From Streptomyces sp. ASQP_92 (GTDB lineage: Bacteria; Actinomycetota; Actinomycetes; Streptomycetales; Streptomycetaceae), in the NCBI RefSeq assembly GCF_025399895.1, contig NZ_JAODUA010000009.1, forward strand, positions 62,001-126,000: a DNA stretch of 64,000 nt, written 5' to 3'. Each line of letters opens with the position of its first letter. Within the stretch, counting starts at the first letter, position 1. The position numbers and the translations under genes are program-made. The notes under the pieces were generated by a model. That model was not told where the DNA came from and did not search any database. It saw only the letters and a program-made list of their open reading frames with translations. Shown here in pieces: positions 31,943-40,334 of the stretch.

Positions 31943-32653
31943 ATGAACCTCACCACGAAGAACTCCCCGAACACCGTCGGCACCCGGAACGAGAACGGCA
32001 CCCGGAACGAGAACGGCACCCGGAACGAGAACGGCACCCGGAACGAGAACGGCACCCGCAACGGGCCCCGCACCCGGCACAGCCACGGCACCCGGAACAA
32101 GAAGCTCGCGCTCACCACCGCCGCCCTCGCCATCGCCGCCGCCGGAACCTTCGGCGTCGTCACCGCCAACGCCGCAACCGGCGCCCCCGCCACCGCCACC
32201 ACCGGCACCGCGGCCCCGACCACCGCGACCACCGCCGCCAACGGCAACCTCACCACCACCACCCACCTCACCGTGGCCGCCGCCACCCACGCCGCCCAGG
32301 CCGCGCTGGACGCCGCCGTGAAGGAGCACCAGAAGGTGTCCGTCGCCGTCGTGGACCGTGACGGCAACACCCTGGTCACCCTGCGCGGCGACGGCACGGG
32401 CCCGCAGTCGCCCGAGTCGGCCGTGCGCAAGGCGTACACCGCCGTGTCCTGGAACGCGCCCACCTCCGAGCTCGCCAAGCGGCTCGCCCAGGCCCCGAAC
32501 CTCAAGGACATCCCCGGCACGCTGTTCCTGGCGGGCGGCGCCCCCGTCCAGGCGAAGGGCGCCCCGGTCGCGGGTGTCGGCGTCGCCGGGGCTCCGAGCG
32601 GCGACCTCGACGAGAAGTTCGCGCAGGCCGGCGTCGCCGCCCTCGGGAAGTAG
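31943..32653 (+). CDS. hbpS: haem-degrading/binding protein HbpS (GlcG/HbpS family) with N-terminal repeats
   Basis: A 236-residue exported protein. An unusual head has four GTRNEN hexapeptides plus a partial fifth. The signal core (RNKKLALTTAALAIAAAGTF, cleavage near VVTANA) comes only at residues 52-78. The mature domain is the DUF336/HbpS fold: HLTVAAATHAAQAALDAAV, KVSVAVVDRDGNTLVTLRGD, ESAVRKAYTAVSWNAPT and LFLAGGAPVQ. The family binds haem and iron and signals to the SenS kinase. It is divergent from senS-senR. GGAGG lies 8 bases before the ATG. Confidence 0.88.
   Translation: MNLTTKNSPNTVGTRNENGTRNENGTRNENGTRNENGTRNGPRTRHSHGTRNKKLALTTAALAIAAAGTFGVVTANAATGAPATATTGTAAPTTATTAANGNLTTTTHLTVAAATHAAQAALDAAVKEHQKVSVAVVDRDGNTLVTLRGDGTGPQSPESAVRKAYTAVSWNAPTSELAKRLAQAPNLKDIPGTLFLAGGAPVQAKGAPVAGVGVAGAPSGDLDEKFAQAGVAALGK
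31979..32062. repeat. 18-base in-frame tandem repeat, 4.7 copies, within hbpS
   Basis: GGCACCCGGAACGAGAAC is repeated without change at 31979, 31997, 32015 and 32033, then a partial unit. It encodes GTRNEN repeats ahead of the signal peptide. Confidence 0.95.
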
Positions 32654-32700
32654 GCCACCGGCGCACGTAGCCCACCGGCGCAAGTAGCCCACCGGCGCGA
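32650..32700. repeat. 17-base tandem repeat, three copies
   Basis: GTAGSCCACCGGCGCAM-type units at 32650, 32667 and 32684. The first contains the hbpS stop codon. Confidence 0.85.
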
Positions 32701-32780
32701 GCAACGACCCCGTGCAAGTGGCCCACCTGCGGGGGAAGTCGGGATTCCGGAAGCGGTCGGCCCCGCCGCCCGGCCGCCCG

Positions 32781-32786
32781 TAGGAT
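32781..32786 (+). promoter_or_regulatory. -10 hexamer TAGGAT, probable leaderless start
   Basis: TAGGAT ends 7 bases before the GTG at 32794, with no ribosome-binding site between. Confidence 0.55.
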
Positions 32787-32793
32787 CACAGAC

Positions 32794-34233
32794 GTGGACA
32801 AACGACCGGCCCGGCGGACGGCGCCGAAAGGGCGCGGGAGCCGCGGTACCCGCCTCGCCGCCGCCCTGTTCGCCGCCCTCGCCGCCACCTCCTGCACCGG
32901 CGGCGTGACCGGCGGCCCCGGCGCGGCCGGGGTGCGCGACCCGCTCTTCCCCCGGCTCGGCAACGACGGCTACGACGTCCAGCACTACGCCCTGGACCTC
33001 GACTACGACCCAGGGACCGGGCGGCTCAAGGGGGGCGTCACCATCGTGGCGAAGGCCGTCGAGGACCTCAGCGCCTTCGACCTCGACTTCGCCGGCATGG
33101 ACGTGGAGTCGGCCACCGTCGACGACGAGCCCGCCGCCGTCAACCGGGCCGGCGACGAACTCACCCTGCGCCCCGAGGAAGATCTCACGCGGGGCGAGAC
33201 GTTCACGGCGTATGTGCGCTACTCGGGGCGCCCGCGGACCATCACCGATGTCGACGGCTCGGAGGAGGGCTGGCTGCGCTCGCCCGGCGGTCGCGTGCTG
33301 GCGCTCGGCGAACCGACGGGCTCCATGACCTGGTTCCCGTCCAACAACCACCCGAGCGACAAGGCCACGTACGACATCAGGATCACCGTGCCCGACGGTC
33401 TCCAGGCGGTGTCCAACGGCGAGTTGGTGTCGCGGACCGTCAACGGGGGCCGGGCGACGTTCAGTTGGCGGACCCGGGATCCGATGGCGACCTATCTGGC
33501 GACCGTCGCGATCGGCCCCTACGAGATCGACCAGGGCAGGACCGGCTCCGGCATCCCGATCTACAGCGCCATCGATCCGGAGGTGCGCAAGCAGACCGCC
33601 GATGTCGTGGCACGGCTGCCGGAGATGATCGCCTGGGAGGAGAAGGAGTTCGGGCCCTATCCGTTCTCGTCCACCGGGGTGATCGTGGCGCCCGCGAAGG
33701 CCTCGGGCTACGCACTGGAGACGCAGAACCGCCCGGTGCTGCCGCTGGACCACTTCGACGCCACCACCCTGGTGCACGAGTTGGCGCACCAGTGGTTCGG
33801 CGACTCCGTCACCCCCGCCACCTGGCGCGACATGTGGCTGAACGAGGGCTTCGCGCAGTACACGGAGTGGCTGTGGAGCGAGGACCACGGAGGTCCGAGC
33901 GCTCAGCAGATCTTCGAGGGGGAGTACGCCAAGGGCGACGGCGACGACATCTGGGCCTTCCCGCCGGCCGAACCGCCCACCGCCGCCGATGTGTCGGGGC
34001 GGCCGGTGTACGTGCGTGGCGCCATGGTCGTCCACAAGATCCGCGAGGCCCTCGGCGACGAGCGCTTCCACGCGCTCGTCCGGGACTGGGTACGCGAACA
34101 CCGCCATGGCAACGCCTCGACCAAGGACTTCGTCCGCTTCGTGGACGATGAGGCCGGGCGCCGGCTCACGGCGGTGTGGGACACCTGGCTCTACGGGGAC
34201 GGGAAGCCCGAGGCTTCCGAGAACTCCCCGTAG
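32794..34233 (+). CDS. M1-family metallopeptidase, probable lipoprotein
   Basis: A 479-residue exported zinc aminopeptidase. The N-terminal signal (RLAAALFAALAATSC) may be lipid-modified at Cys34. The beta-rich N-domain spans 50-215. The catalytic domain has the substrate-clamping region near YALETQNRPV and the zinc motif HELAHQW (His328, Glu329, His332) with the third ligand in LNEGFAQYTEW (Glu351), exactly 18 residues after His332. A short C-terminal domain makes it smaller than the 850-residue cytosolic PepN, as for secreted actinobacterial M1 peptidases. It converges on the M4 peptidase gene. Confidence 0.9.
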   Translation: MDKRPARRTAPKGRGSRGTRLAAALFAALAATSCTGGVTGGPGAAGVRDPLFPRLGNDGYDVQHYALDLDYDPGTGRLKGGVTIVAKAVEDLSAFDLDFAGMDVESATVDDEPAAVNRAGDELTLRPEEDLTRGETFTAYVRYSGRPRTITDVDGSEEGWLRSPGGRVLALGEPTGSMTWFPSNNHPSDKATYDIRITVPDGLQAVSNGELVSRTVNGGRATFSWRTRDPMATYLATVAIGPYEIDQGRTGSGIPIYSAIDPEVRKQTADVVARLPEMIAWEEKEFGPYPFSSTGVIVAPAKASGYALETQNRPVLPLDHFDATTLVHELAHQWFGDSVTPATWRDMWLNEGFAQYTEWLWSEDHGGPSAQQIFEGEYAKGDGDDIWAFPPAEPPTAADVSGRPVYVRGAMVVHKIREALGDERFHALVRDWVREHRHGNASTKDFVRFVDDEAGRRLTAVWDTWLYGDGKPEASENSP

Positions 34234-34267
34234 AACCAGGTGGGTTGAGGCTGCTACTGCACGTCGG

Positions 34268-35815
34268 TCACTTCACGTTGATGGCGGTCCAGGCGGCCGC
34301 CACCGTCTTGTACTCGGTGCTGGTCGTGCCGTACAGGTCGCCCGCCGCCTTCAGGGTCGCGGCGCGCGCGGCCTTGTAGTTGGTGGTCGAGGTCATGTAC
34401 GTCGAGAGCGCCTTGTACCAGATCTTGTACGCCTTGACGCGGCCGATCCCGGTGACCTTGGAGCCGTCGTACGTGGGCGAGTTGTAGCTCACCCCGTTGA
34501 TCGTCTTCGCGCCGCTGCCCTCGGACAGCAGGTAGAAGAAGTGGTTGGCCGGACCGGACGAGTAGTGCACGTCCTTGTTGCCGACGCCGCTCGACCAGTA
34601 GTCGGCCGACCCGCCGTCCTTGCTGGGCTTGTCCATGTAGCGCAGCGGCGTGCCGTCGCCGTTGATGTCGATCTTCTCGCCGATGAGGTAGTCGCCCTTG
34701 TCGGAGGCGTTGTTGGCGAAGAACTCGACCGACGTGCCGAAGATGTCGCTGGTCGCCTCGTTGAGGCCGCCGGACTCCCCGCTGTAGTTCAGCTTGGCGG
34801 TGGCGGCGGTGAGGCCGTGGCTCATCTCGTGACCGGCCACGTCGAGCGCGGTGAGCGGCTTTTTGTTGCCCTCGCCGTCGCCGTACGTCATGCAGAAGCA
34901 GCTGTCGTCCCAGAACGCGTTGACGTACGCGTTGCCGTAGTGGACCCGCGAGTAGGCGGCCTTGCCGTTGCCCGCGATGCCGTTGCGGCCGAGCTCGGTC
35001 TTGTAGAAGTCCCAGGTCTCGGCGGCGCCGTAGTGGGCGTCCACGGCGGCGGTCTCGCGGTTGGACGGCGAGCCGTTGCCCCAGGTGTCGGTGGACTTGG
35101 TGAAGAGCGTGCCCTTGCCGGAGCTGCCGCCCTTCAGGTCGTACGTCGAGTGTCCGCCGCGCGACGCGTCGGTGAGGCTGTAGGTCGAGCCGCTCTTGGT
35201 GGTGCCGAGCGTGACCGTGCCGGAGTACTCGCTGGTGCCGGTGCCGGTCTCGATCTCCTCGTGGGAGTAGAGCTCGGCGCCGGTGGCGGCGTCCGTGACG
35301 ATGTCGCGGCGGCTCGGCGTGCCGTCCGGCTGGGTGCCGGTGACGGTGCGCTCGTACGCGAGGACCGGCTTGCCGGAAGCGGCCCAGACGACCTTGCGGG
35401 AGCCGGTGGGGGCGGCCTTGAGCGAGGTGGTGGTGGCGACGGATATCTTCGCGTCCGTCGCCTTGTTGACGCCCTTGAGGGCGCCGTCCTTCGAGGAGTG
35501 CACGACGAGGTCGCCACCGAGGACGGGCAGGCCGTCGAAGGTGCGCTCGTAGCGGGTGTGGACCGTGCCGTCGGCGTCCTTGATCACGTCGCGGACGACG
35601 AGCTTCTCCTTGGCGCCGAGCCCGATCCGCTGGGCGGTGGCGGGCGCCGTGTCCTGCGCCGCGGCCAGGGCGTCGGAGCGCTGGGCGCTGGTGAGGTCGA
35701 GGGCGGTGGCGCCGGCGGCGCGGTCGGTGGCGCCGGCCGTCGAGCCGGACTGTACGCCGACGACGACCATGGCGGCGGATGCTGCAAGAGCGGCGGCACG
35801 CAGAGTGGTTCGCAC
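34268..35815 (-). CDS. secreted M4 (thermolysin-like) metallopeptidase
   Basis: A 515-residue secreted neutral protease. From the GTG at 35815 (GGAG upstream) a signal (RTTLRAAALAASAAMVVVGV) leads into a FTP/PepSY-type propeptide (VVRDVIKDADGTVHTRYERT, GLPVLGGDLVVHSSKDG). The mature domain has HEMSH at 329-333 (GHEMSHGLT) and GGLNEATSDIFG carrying the third zinc ligand. The M4 C-terminal helices with VHYSSGPANHFFYLL complete the site. Predicted to be auto-processed and released for extracellular protein degradation. Confidence 0.93.
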   Translation of the reverse strand: MRTTLRAAALAASAAMVVVGVQSGSTAGATDRAAGATALDLTSAQRSDALAAAQDTAPATAQRIGLGAKEKLVVRDVIKDADGTVHTRYERTFDGLPVLGGDLVVHSSKDGALKGVNKATDAKISVATTTSLKAAPTGSRKVVWAASGKPVLAYERTVTGTQPDGTPSRRDIVTDAATGAELYSHEEIETGTGTSEYSGTVTLGTTKSGSTYSLTDASRGGHSTYDLKGGSSGKGTLFTKSTDTWGNGSPSNRETAAVDAHYGAAETWDFYKTELGRNGIAGNGKAAYSRVHYGNAYVNAFWDDSCFCMTYGDGEGNKKPLTALDVAGHEMSHGLTAATAKLNYSGESGGLNEATSDIFGTSVEFFANNASDKGDYLIGEKIDINGDGTPLRYMDKPSKDGGSADYWSSGVGNKDVHYSSGPANHFFYLLSEGSGAKTINGVSYNSPTYDGSKVTGIGRVKAYKIWYKALSTYMTSTTNYKAARAATLKAAGDLYGTTSTEYKTVAAAWTAINVK

Positions 35816-36120
35816 TCGGTGTTCTCCTTCACTCGTTCCGTGGGGGCGAGTTGGAGACTGCCAGTGGATGACCACTCGTTGACAGAGACGCGACAAGTAT
35901 TTGACCTGATCGTGTCCGAAAGGTGGGTGCGAATGTCCGCTGACCGATCAATTCCGGCCGTATGCACCGGAGTTGATGGTTCCCTTTGAGGGCCTGGTTC
36001 ACCGGGGCGGCCCGGTGTTCCGTCGGCCCGGCGGTTCCGTGACCCGTTGATCCGCTGGTCAGGTGGGGCTACGACCCGGTGACGTCCCGGCCGGGAACGC
36101 GCGGGCGCCCCCGGCCGGAA
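35816..36120. other. promoter region of the M4 peptidase and trailing spacer
   Basis: About 300 bases with no gene. The part near 35880-35990 is the least GC-rich, with AAATACTTGTC on the minus strand as a possible -10 region for the M4 gene. Confidence 0.4.
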
Positions 36121-36162
36121 CGCGAAGGTGCCCCTGGCGTTCCCGCCGGGGGCACCTTCGCG
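36121..36162 (-). terminator. terminator of terD
   Basis: CGCGAAGGTGCCCC and its exact complement (14-base stem) with a 14-base loop, downstream of terD on its coding strand. Confidence 0.75.
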
Positions 36163-36278
36163 TCAACGGTCGCTGGACGATGGTCGTCAACCGTCGCTGG
36201 ACGATCGTCGCCGATCGTCGCCGGACGAACCGCGCCGATCGTCACGGACGGTCGTTGCCGAACGATCGTCGCCGAACG
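36163..36278. repeat. degenerate direct repeats after terD
   Basis: Many copies of GATCGTCGCC/GTCGCTGGACGAT-like words fill the 116 bases between the terD stop codon and its terminator. Confidence 0.65.
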
Positions 36279-36854
36279 TCAGACGCTCACGCCGAAGTCC
36301 TGCGCGATGCCGACCAGGCCCGAGGCGTAACCCTGGCCCACGGCGCGGAACTTCCACTCGGCGCCGTTGCGGTACAGCTCGCCGAAGACCATCGCGGTCT
36401 CCGTCGCGGCGTCCTCGCTCAGGTCGTAGCGGGCGATCTCGGCGCCGCCGGCCTGGTTCACGATCCGGATGTAGGCGTTGCGCACCTGGCCGAAGTTTTG
36501 CGAGCGCGCCTCGGCGTCGTAGATGGAGACCGGGAAGACGATCTTGTCGATGTCGGCGGGCAGGCCGGCCAGGTTGACGTTGATCGCCTCGTCGTCGCCC
36601 TCGCCCTGGCCGGTGGTGTTGTCACCGGTGTGCACGATGGTCTGGTCCGGCGTCGACTTGTTGTTGAAGAAGACGAAGTGCTTGTCGGAGTAGACCTTGC
36701 CCGTCGTGTTCACGGCGATGGCCGAGGCGTCGAGGTCGAAGTCGGTTCCGGTGGTGGTGCGGACGTCCCAGCCGAGGCCGACCGTGACGGCGGTCAGGCC
36801 CGGGGCCTCCTTGGTGAGCGAGACGTTGCCGCCCTTGGACAGGCTTACAGCCAT
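36279..36854 (-). CDS. terD: TerD-family calcium-binding stress protein
   Basis: A 191-residue cytosolic protein, the canonical single TerD domain: MAVSLSKGGNVSLTKEAPGL, GWDVRTTTGTDFDLDASAIA and the acidic calcium loop GDNTTGQGEGDDE near residues 77-89, ending VGIAQDFGVSV. TerD proteins bind calcium and act in tellurite, phage and envelope stress; in Streptomyces they affect development. Single gene, divergent from the ArfB-like gene. It is a useful comparison for the degenerate TerD domain of the 21.2-23.3 kb fusion. Confidence 0.93.
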   Translation of the reverse strand: MAVSLSKGGNVSLTKEAPGLTAVTVGLGWDVRTTTGTDFDLDASAIAVNTTGKVYSDKHFVFFNNKSTPDQTIVHTGDNTTGQGEGDDEAINVNLAGLPADIDKIVFPVSIYDAEARSQNFGQVRNAYIRIVNQAGGAEIARYDLSEDAATETAMVFGELYRNGAEWKFRAVGQGYASGLVGIAQDFGVSV

Positions 36855-37040
36855 GGGATGTGTCCCCTTCGTCTTGGTGTGCGGGCTCCGAGCCGTCCCG
36901 AAGCTACCGTCATCCCCCATAACGTCGGCAGGGGACCGAGAGGTTCCATCCCGCTTTGCTTTCTTTGCCAAGAGCGACATGTGGCACATCCGCGGGAAAA
37001 GCGGGTGACGCGGTGCCGCGCACCCGGCACCATGGATGTC

Positions 37041-37466
37041 ATGTCCGGGCCCTATGTCATCCGCGGCTCCGTCTCCCTCCCGGAGGCCGAGCTGATCTGG
37101 CGTTTCTCCAGGTCGTCAGGGCCCGGCGGCCAGCACGTCAACACCAGCGACTCCCAGGTGGAGCTCCGCTTCGACCTCGCCAGGACCGAGGCGCTGCCCG
37201 AGGTCTGGAAGGCCCGCGCCCTCGAACGGCTCGCGAGCCGTCTGGTGGGCGGTGTCGTCTCCGTACGCGCCTCCGAGCACCGCTCACAGTGGCGCAACCG
37301 CGAGACGGCCGCCGTCCGGCTCGCCTCGCTCCTCGCCGAGGCGACCGCCCCACCGCCCAAGCCGCGCCGCGCCACGAAGATCCCGCGCGGCATCAACGAG
37401 CGCCGGCTGCGCGAGAAGAAGCAGCGCGCCCAGACGAAGAACGGCCGCTCGGGCCGCGACTGGTAG
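37041..37466 (+). CDS. arfB: ArfB-like peptidyl-tRNA hydrolase (ribosome rescue)
   Basis: A 141-residue stop-codon-independent rescue factor. The catalytic GGQ motif lies in RFSRSSGPGGQHVNTSDSQV near residues 24-35, and the basic C-terminal tail (PRRATKIPRGINERRLREKK) is the part that inserts into the empty mRNA channel. Predicted to hydrolyse peptidyl-tRNA on stalled ribosomes. ATG 37041 (MSGPYVIRG) is preferred; ATG 37032 is three codons earlier and equally open. No strong ribosome-binding site for either. Confidence 0.88.
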   Translation: MSGPYVIRGSVSLPEAELIWRFSRSSGPGGQHVNTSDSQVELRFDLARTEALPEVWKARALERLASRLVGGVVSVRASEHRSQWRNRETAAVRLASLLAEATAPPPKPRRATKIPRGINERRLREKKQRAQTKNGRSGRDW

Positions 37467-37468
37467 GT

Positions 37469-37575
37469 CGCGCCCCTTCAGCCGCGATCCCCTCGCGCCC
37501 CTTCGACCGCGACCGCCACTTCACGCCCCTTCGGCCGCGACCGGCACGTCGCACGGCTTCGGCCGCGCCCCCTGG
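37469..37575. repeat. imperfect 27-28-base tandem repeat, about four copies
   Basis: The words CGCGCCCCTTC, then ASCCGCGAYC-like sequence, recur with a 27-28-base period between the convergent arfB and flavin reductase genes. Confidence 0.65.
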
Positions 37576-38142
37576 TCACCCCAACTGCCGGTACCGCCCC
37601 CGGAAATACGTGAGCGGGCCGCCCTCGGAGCTCGGCAGGTTGGCCGTCAGGACGCGGCCGATGGCCAGGGTGTGGTCGCCCGCCTCCACGCGCTGCTCGG
37701 TACGGCACTCCAGGGTGGCGAGCGCCCCGGCGACCAGGGGCGCGCCGCTTGCCTCGCCCCTGCTGTACGGGATGTCCTCGAAGAGCAGGCGGTCGCTGAT
37801 CCGGCCCTTCATCGCGAACCGGCCCGCGATGTGCCGCTGGCTCTCGGAGAGGATCGACACCGCCCACAGCGGCTGTTCGGCGAGGAGGTCGTCCATCCGC
37901 GAACCCTCCCGCAGCGAGACCAGGACGAGCGGTGGGTCGAGGGAGACCGAGAGGAAGGCCGTCGCGGTCATGCCGACATCCTCGCCGCGCGGCCCGTCGT
38001 CGCTGTCGTGCGCGGTCACCAGGACCACGCCCGCGGCCAGTCGGGACATCGCGGCGCGGAACTCGTCATTGGTCACCCCCTCAGGATGAGGGGTCGCCGC
38101 GGCAAGTGCGGAAAGGGCATCGGTAAGGGGTGTCTGCAACAC
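37576..38142 (-). CDS. flavin reductase-like (FMN-binding) protein
   Basis: A 188-residue split-barrel protein of the flavin reductase domain family: FRAAMSRLAAGVVLVTAHDS, GMTATAFLSVSLDPPLVLVS and a C-terminal GGPLTYFRGRYRQLG. It resembles the reductase components of two-component monooxygenases that supply FMNH2. No oxygenase partner is adjacent. It starts with a GTG at 38142. Confidence 0.85.
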   Translation of the reverse strand: MLQTPLTDALSALAAATPHPEGVTNDEFRAAMSRLAAGVVLVTAHDSDDGPRGEDVGMTATAFLSVSLDPPLVLVSLREGSRMDDLLAEQPLWAVSILSESQRHIAGRFAMKGRISDRLLFEDIPYSRGEASGAPLVAGALATLECRTEQRVEAGDHTLAIGRVLTANLPSSEGGPLTYFRGRYRQLG

Positions 38143-38149
38143 AACCGGA

Positions 38150-38155
38150 ACGCTA
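38150..38155 (-). promoter_or_regulatory. -10 hexamer TAGCGT of the flavin reductase gene, probable leaderless start
   Basis: On the minus strand TAGCGT ends 7 bases before the GTG at 38142, with no ribosome-binding site between. Confidence 0.45.
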
Positions 38156-38264
38156 GTCTCCTGCCACCGCGGGCCGCATCGGACGCTGGGACCAGCCGGG
38201 ACCTAGGTCTCCCGGCCGAGGCGTCCCGTCGCGTCCGGTGAGCCTTCGCGGCCCTCGACTGCTT

Positions 38265-38330
38265 CTCGATCCGCTGTCGGTCCGATGTCGATCCGCTGTC
38301 GGTCCGATGTCGATCCACTGTCGGTCCGCT
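38265..38330. repeat. 22-base tandem repeat, three copies
   Basis: Three back-to-back units starting TCGATCCRCTGTCGGTCCG at 38265, 38287 and 38309; the first two are identical. Located in the 408-base divergent gap before cdgB. Confidence 0.92.
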
Positions 38331-38406
38331 CCTGGCCCGTTCTCAGTTTGCGTTCAGGAAAGGTAGGGGGCAAAGACGGAAAGAACGGCCAACCCCCCAT
38401 TATCCG

Positions 38407-38424
38407 CTGTGACTTGAGTCACAG
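38407..38424. promoter_or_regulatory. BldD-box-like palindrome upstream of cdgB
   Basis: CTGTGACTTGAGTCACAG is an 18-base near-perfect palindrome of the type bound by BldD (GTGAC-n-GTCAC). cdgB is a known BldD target in S. coelicolor. TTGTTGACC and TAGACA promoter-like words follow at 38435-38460. Confidence 0.65.
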
Positions 38425-38550
38425 AAGGCACTATTTGTTGACCCTGTGTACCGGCTAGACAGCTCGCTGTGATTCAGTGGCGGGACAGTGCGAAAAGGAA
38501 TGTCGATCTAAAGCCAGGAGTTGCTGTCGAGGTCTCGGGGAGAGCGAGCA

Positions 38551-40224
38551 ATGGAGACCGAGTCGGAGCCCTACGTCCGTCTTGCGACCCTGCGGCAGCT
38601 GCACCAGGTGGTCGGGGAGCTCAATACGGCCCGCAGCCTCGCGGACACGTTGCAGACCGTCGCGGACGGCGTCATCGCGGGGCTGGGCTACGAGCTGGCC
38701 TGCGTCAATCTCGTACGCCCGGACGGTGACCTGGTCGTCGCCGCCTTCGCGGGCAACGCCGCCGCAGAAGCCCTGATCACGGGCCGGGTCGGCTCGCGCA
38801 CCTCCTGGGAGCGCCGCCTGTCGATGGGCGAGGACTGGGACGGGCTGCGCTTCATCCCGCACACCGAGGGCTGGGTGCTCCTGGAGGACGACGTCCCCCA
38901 GTGGTACACCGAGGGCCCCGACCCGCGCTTCGAGGACGAGTGGCATCCGCAGGACCGCCTGTACGCCCCGATGTACTCGGCGGGCGGCACCCAGGAACTT
39001 CTCGGCGTCATCTCTGTCGACAAACCCCGCAACGGCCGCAAGCCCGGCGCCTGGGGGCGGGAAGCCCTCCAGATGTATGCATCGCAGTCCGCCATTGCGA
39101 TCAGCAACGCCCGGCTCCGCGCAAACATGCAGCGTGCCCTGGTCCGCCTGGAGCGGGAGCAGCAGGCGCTGCGCGCCAGTGAGGAAAGCTTCCGCCAGGC
39201 CTTCGAGTACGCGCCCTCGGGCATGGCCGTCGCCGAGATGGGCGGCGACCAGCACGGCCGCCTCCTGCGGACCAACGACGCGCTGTGCCGGCTGCTCGGC
39301 CGGCCCGCCTCCGTCATGCGGCGCTACTCCTTCGCCGACCTCGTGCACCCCGAGGACATAGGGACGCTCCTGCGCACCTCCGCCGAGGGCGGCCGCGCCG
39401 AACTGCGGCTCGGGCGGCGCGACGGCAGCTACGTCTGGGTGTCCCTGCGCAACTCCGTGGTCGCCGACACGGCCGACGGGCCCCGCTTCCTGCTCACCCA
39501 CGTCGAGGACATCGAGGACCGCAAGCGCCACGAGCTCCAGCTCGCCCACCGCGCCTCGCACGACGCCCTCACCGGCCTGCCCAACAGTGCCGAGCTGCGC
39601 GCGAGACTCTCGGCCCGGCTCTGTCCCCGGCCGCACTCGGTCGGTCCGGTCGGCGCGGCCGAGTCCCTCGACGCGGCCTACGACCGGGCGCCCGCACACG
39701 CCGAGGCCGAGGCCCACGGGCACGCCTTCCGCGCCGACGGCTTCGACTTCGAGGCGCTGCCGGGCGGCGGACCGTACGACCACCACGTCCACACCGTGGC
39801 CCCCGACAGTGAGATCGACGACGGTACGAAGGGGCTCGCGGTGCTCTTCTGCGACCTCGACGGGTTCAAGTCGATCAACGACAGGTTCGGCCACCACACC
39901 GGCGACGCCGTCCTCATCGAGGTCGCCCGCCGCCTGAACACCGGCGTCCGCGACGGCGACACGGTGGCCCGGCTCGGCGGCGACGAATTCGTCGTGCTCG
40001 CCGACGGGCTCGGCGCGGCGGACGCCGCCGACCTGGCGGTTCGGCTCCGCAACGCGATCATCCCGCCCATCCGGGTGGACGGCCGGGCGGTCCGCGTCGG
40101 GGCCAGTTTCGGCATCGGCTGGGCCAGCTGCGGGATGTCCGTCGAAGAGGTCCTGCGCTCCGCCGACCAACGGATGTACATCGAGAAGCGCTCCCGCGCC
40201 AAGGTCCACCGCCGGGCGGGCTGA
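38551..40224 (+). CDS. cdgB: diguanylate cyclase CdgB (GAF-PAS-GGDEF)
   Basis: A 557-residue soluble c-di-GMP synthase. A GAF domain spans about 20-190 (LHQVVGELNTARSLADTLQT, LYAPMYSAGGTQELLGVISV). A PAS/PAC domain spans about 205-325 (ESFRQAFEYAPSGMAVAEMG). The cyclase domain spans 330-550 with an insert of about 70 residues after LTGLPNSAELRARL. The active site GGDEF is intact at 476-480, preceded by the inhibitory I-site RDGD at 467-470. It controls developmental timing through c-di-GMP and BldD. ATG 38551 has GGGGAGAG upstream. Confidence 0.92.
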   Translation: METESEPYVRLATLRQLHQVVGELNTARSLADTLQTVADGVIAGLGYELACVNLVRPDGDLVVAAFAGNAAAEALITGRVGSRTSWERRLSMGEDWDGLRFIPHTEGWVLLEDDVPQWYTEGPDPRFEDEWHPQDRLYAPMYSAGGTQELLGVISVDKPRNGRKPGAWGREALQMYASQSAIAISNARLRANMQRALVRLEREQQALRASEESFRQAFEYAPSGMAVAEMGGDQHGRLLRTNDALCRLLGRPASVMRRYSFADLVHPEDIGTLLRTSAEGGRAELRLGRRDGSYVWVSLRNSVVADTADGPRFLLTHVEDIEDRKRHELQLAHRASHDALTGLPNSAELRARLSARLCPRPHSVGPVGAAESLDAAYDRAPAHAEAEAHGHAFRADGFDFEALPGGGPYDHHVHTVAPDSEIDDGTKGLAVLFCDLDGFKSINDRFGHHTGDAVLIEVARRLNTGVRDGDTVARLGGDEFVVLADGLGAADAADLAVRLRNAIIPPIRVDGRAVRVGASFGIGWASCGMSVEEVLRSADQRMYIEKRSRAKVHRRAG

Positions 40225-40334
40225 GCGGTACCGGGCCCGGCGGGCGTGTGGTCGGGGCCAGATCGGGCAGTGGTCCGTTCGGGGTAGGCTCGGCCGGTCG
40301 GCGACGGCTGGCGGACAGTGAGGAGTGACCCCGG

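Noticed and set aside
31846..34107. 753-codon minus-strand frame across hbpS and the M1 peptidase
   Set aside because: Spans two real genes and an intergenic region; no coherent domain.
38265..38330. CRISPR-like or iteron-like 22-base repeats
   Set aside because: Units are back to back with no spacers, and no replication or cas gene is near.
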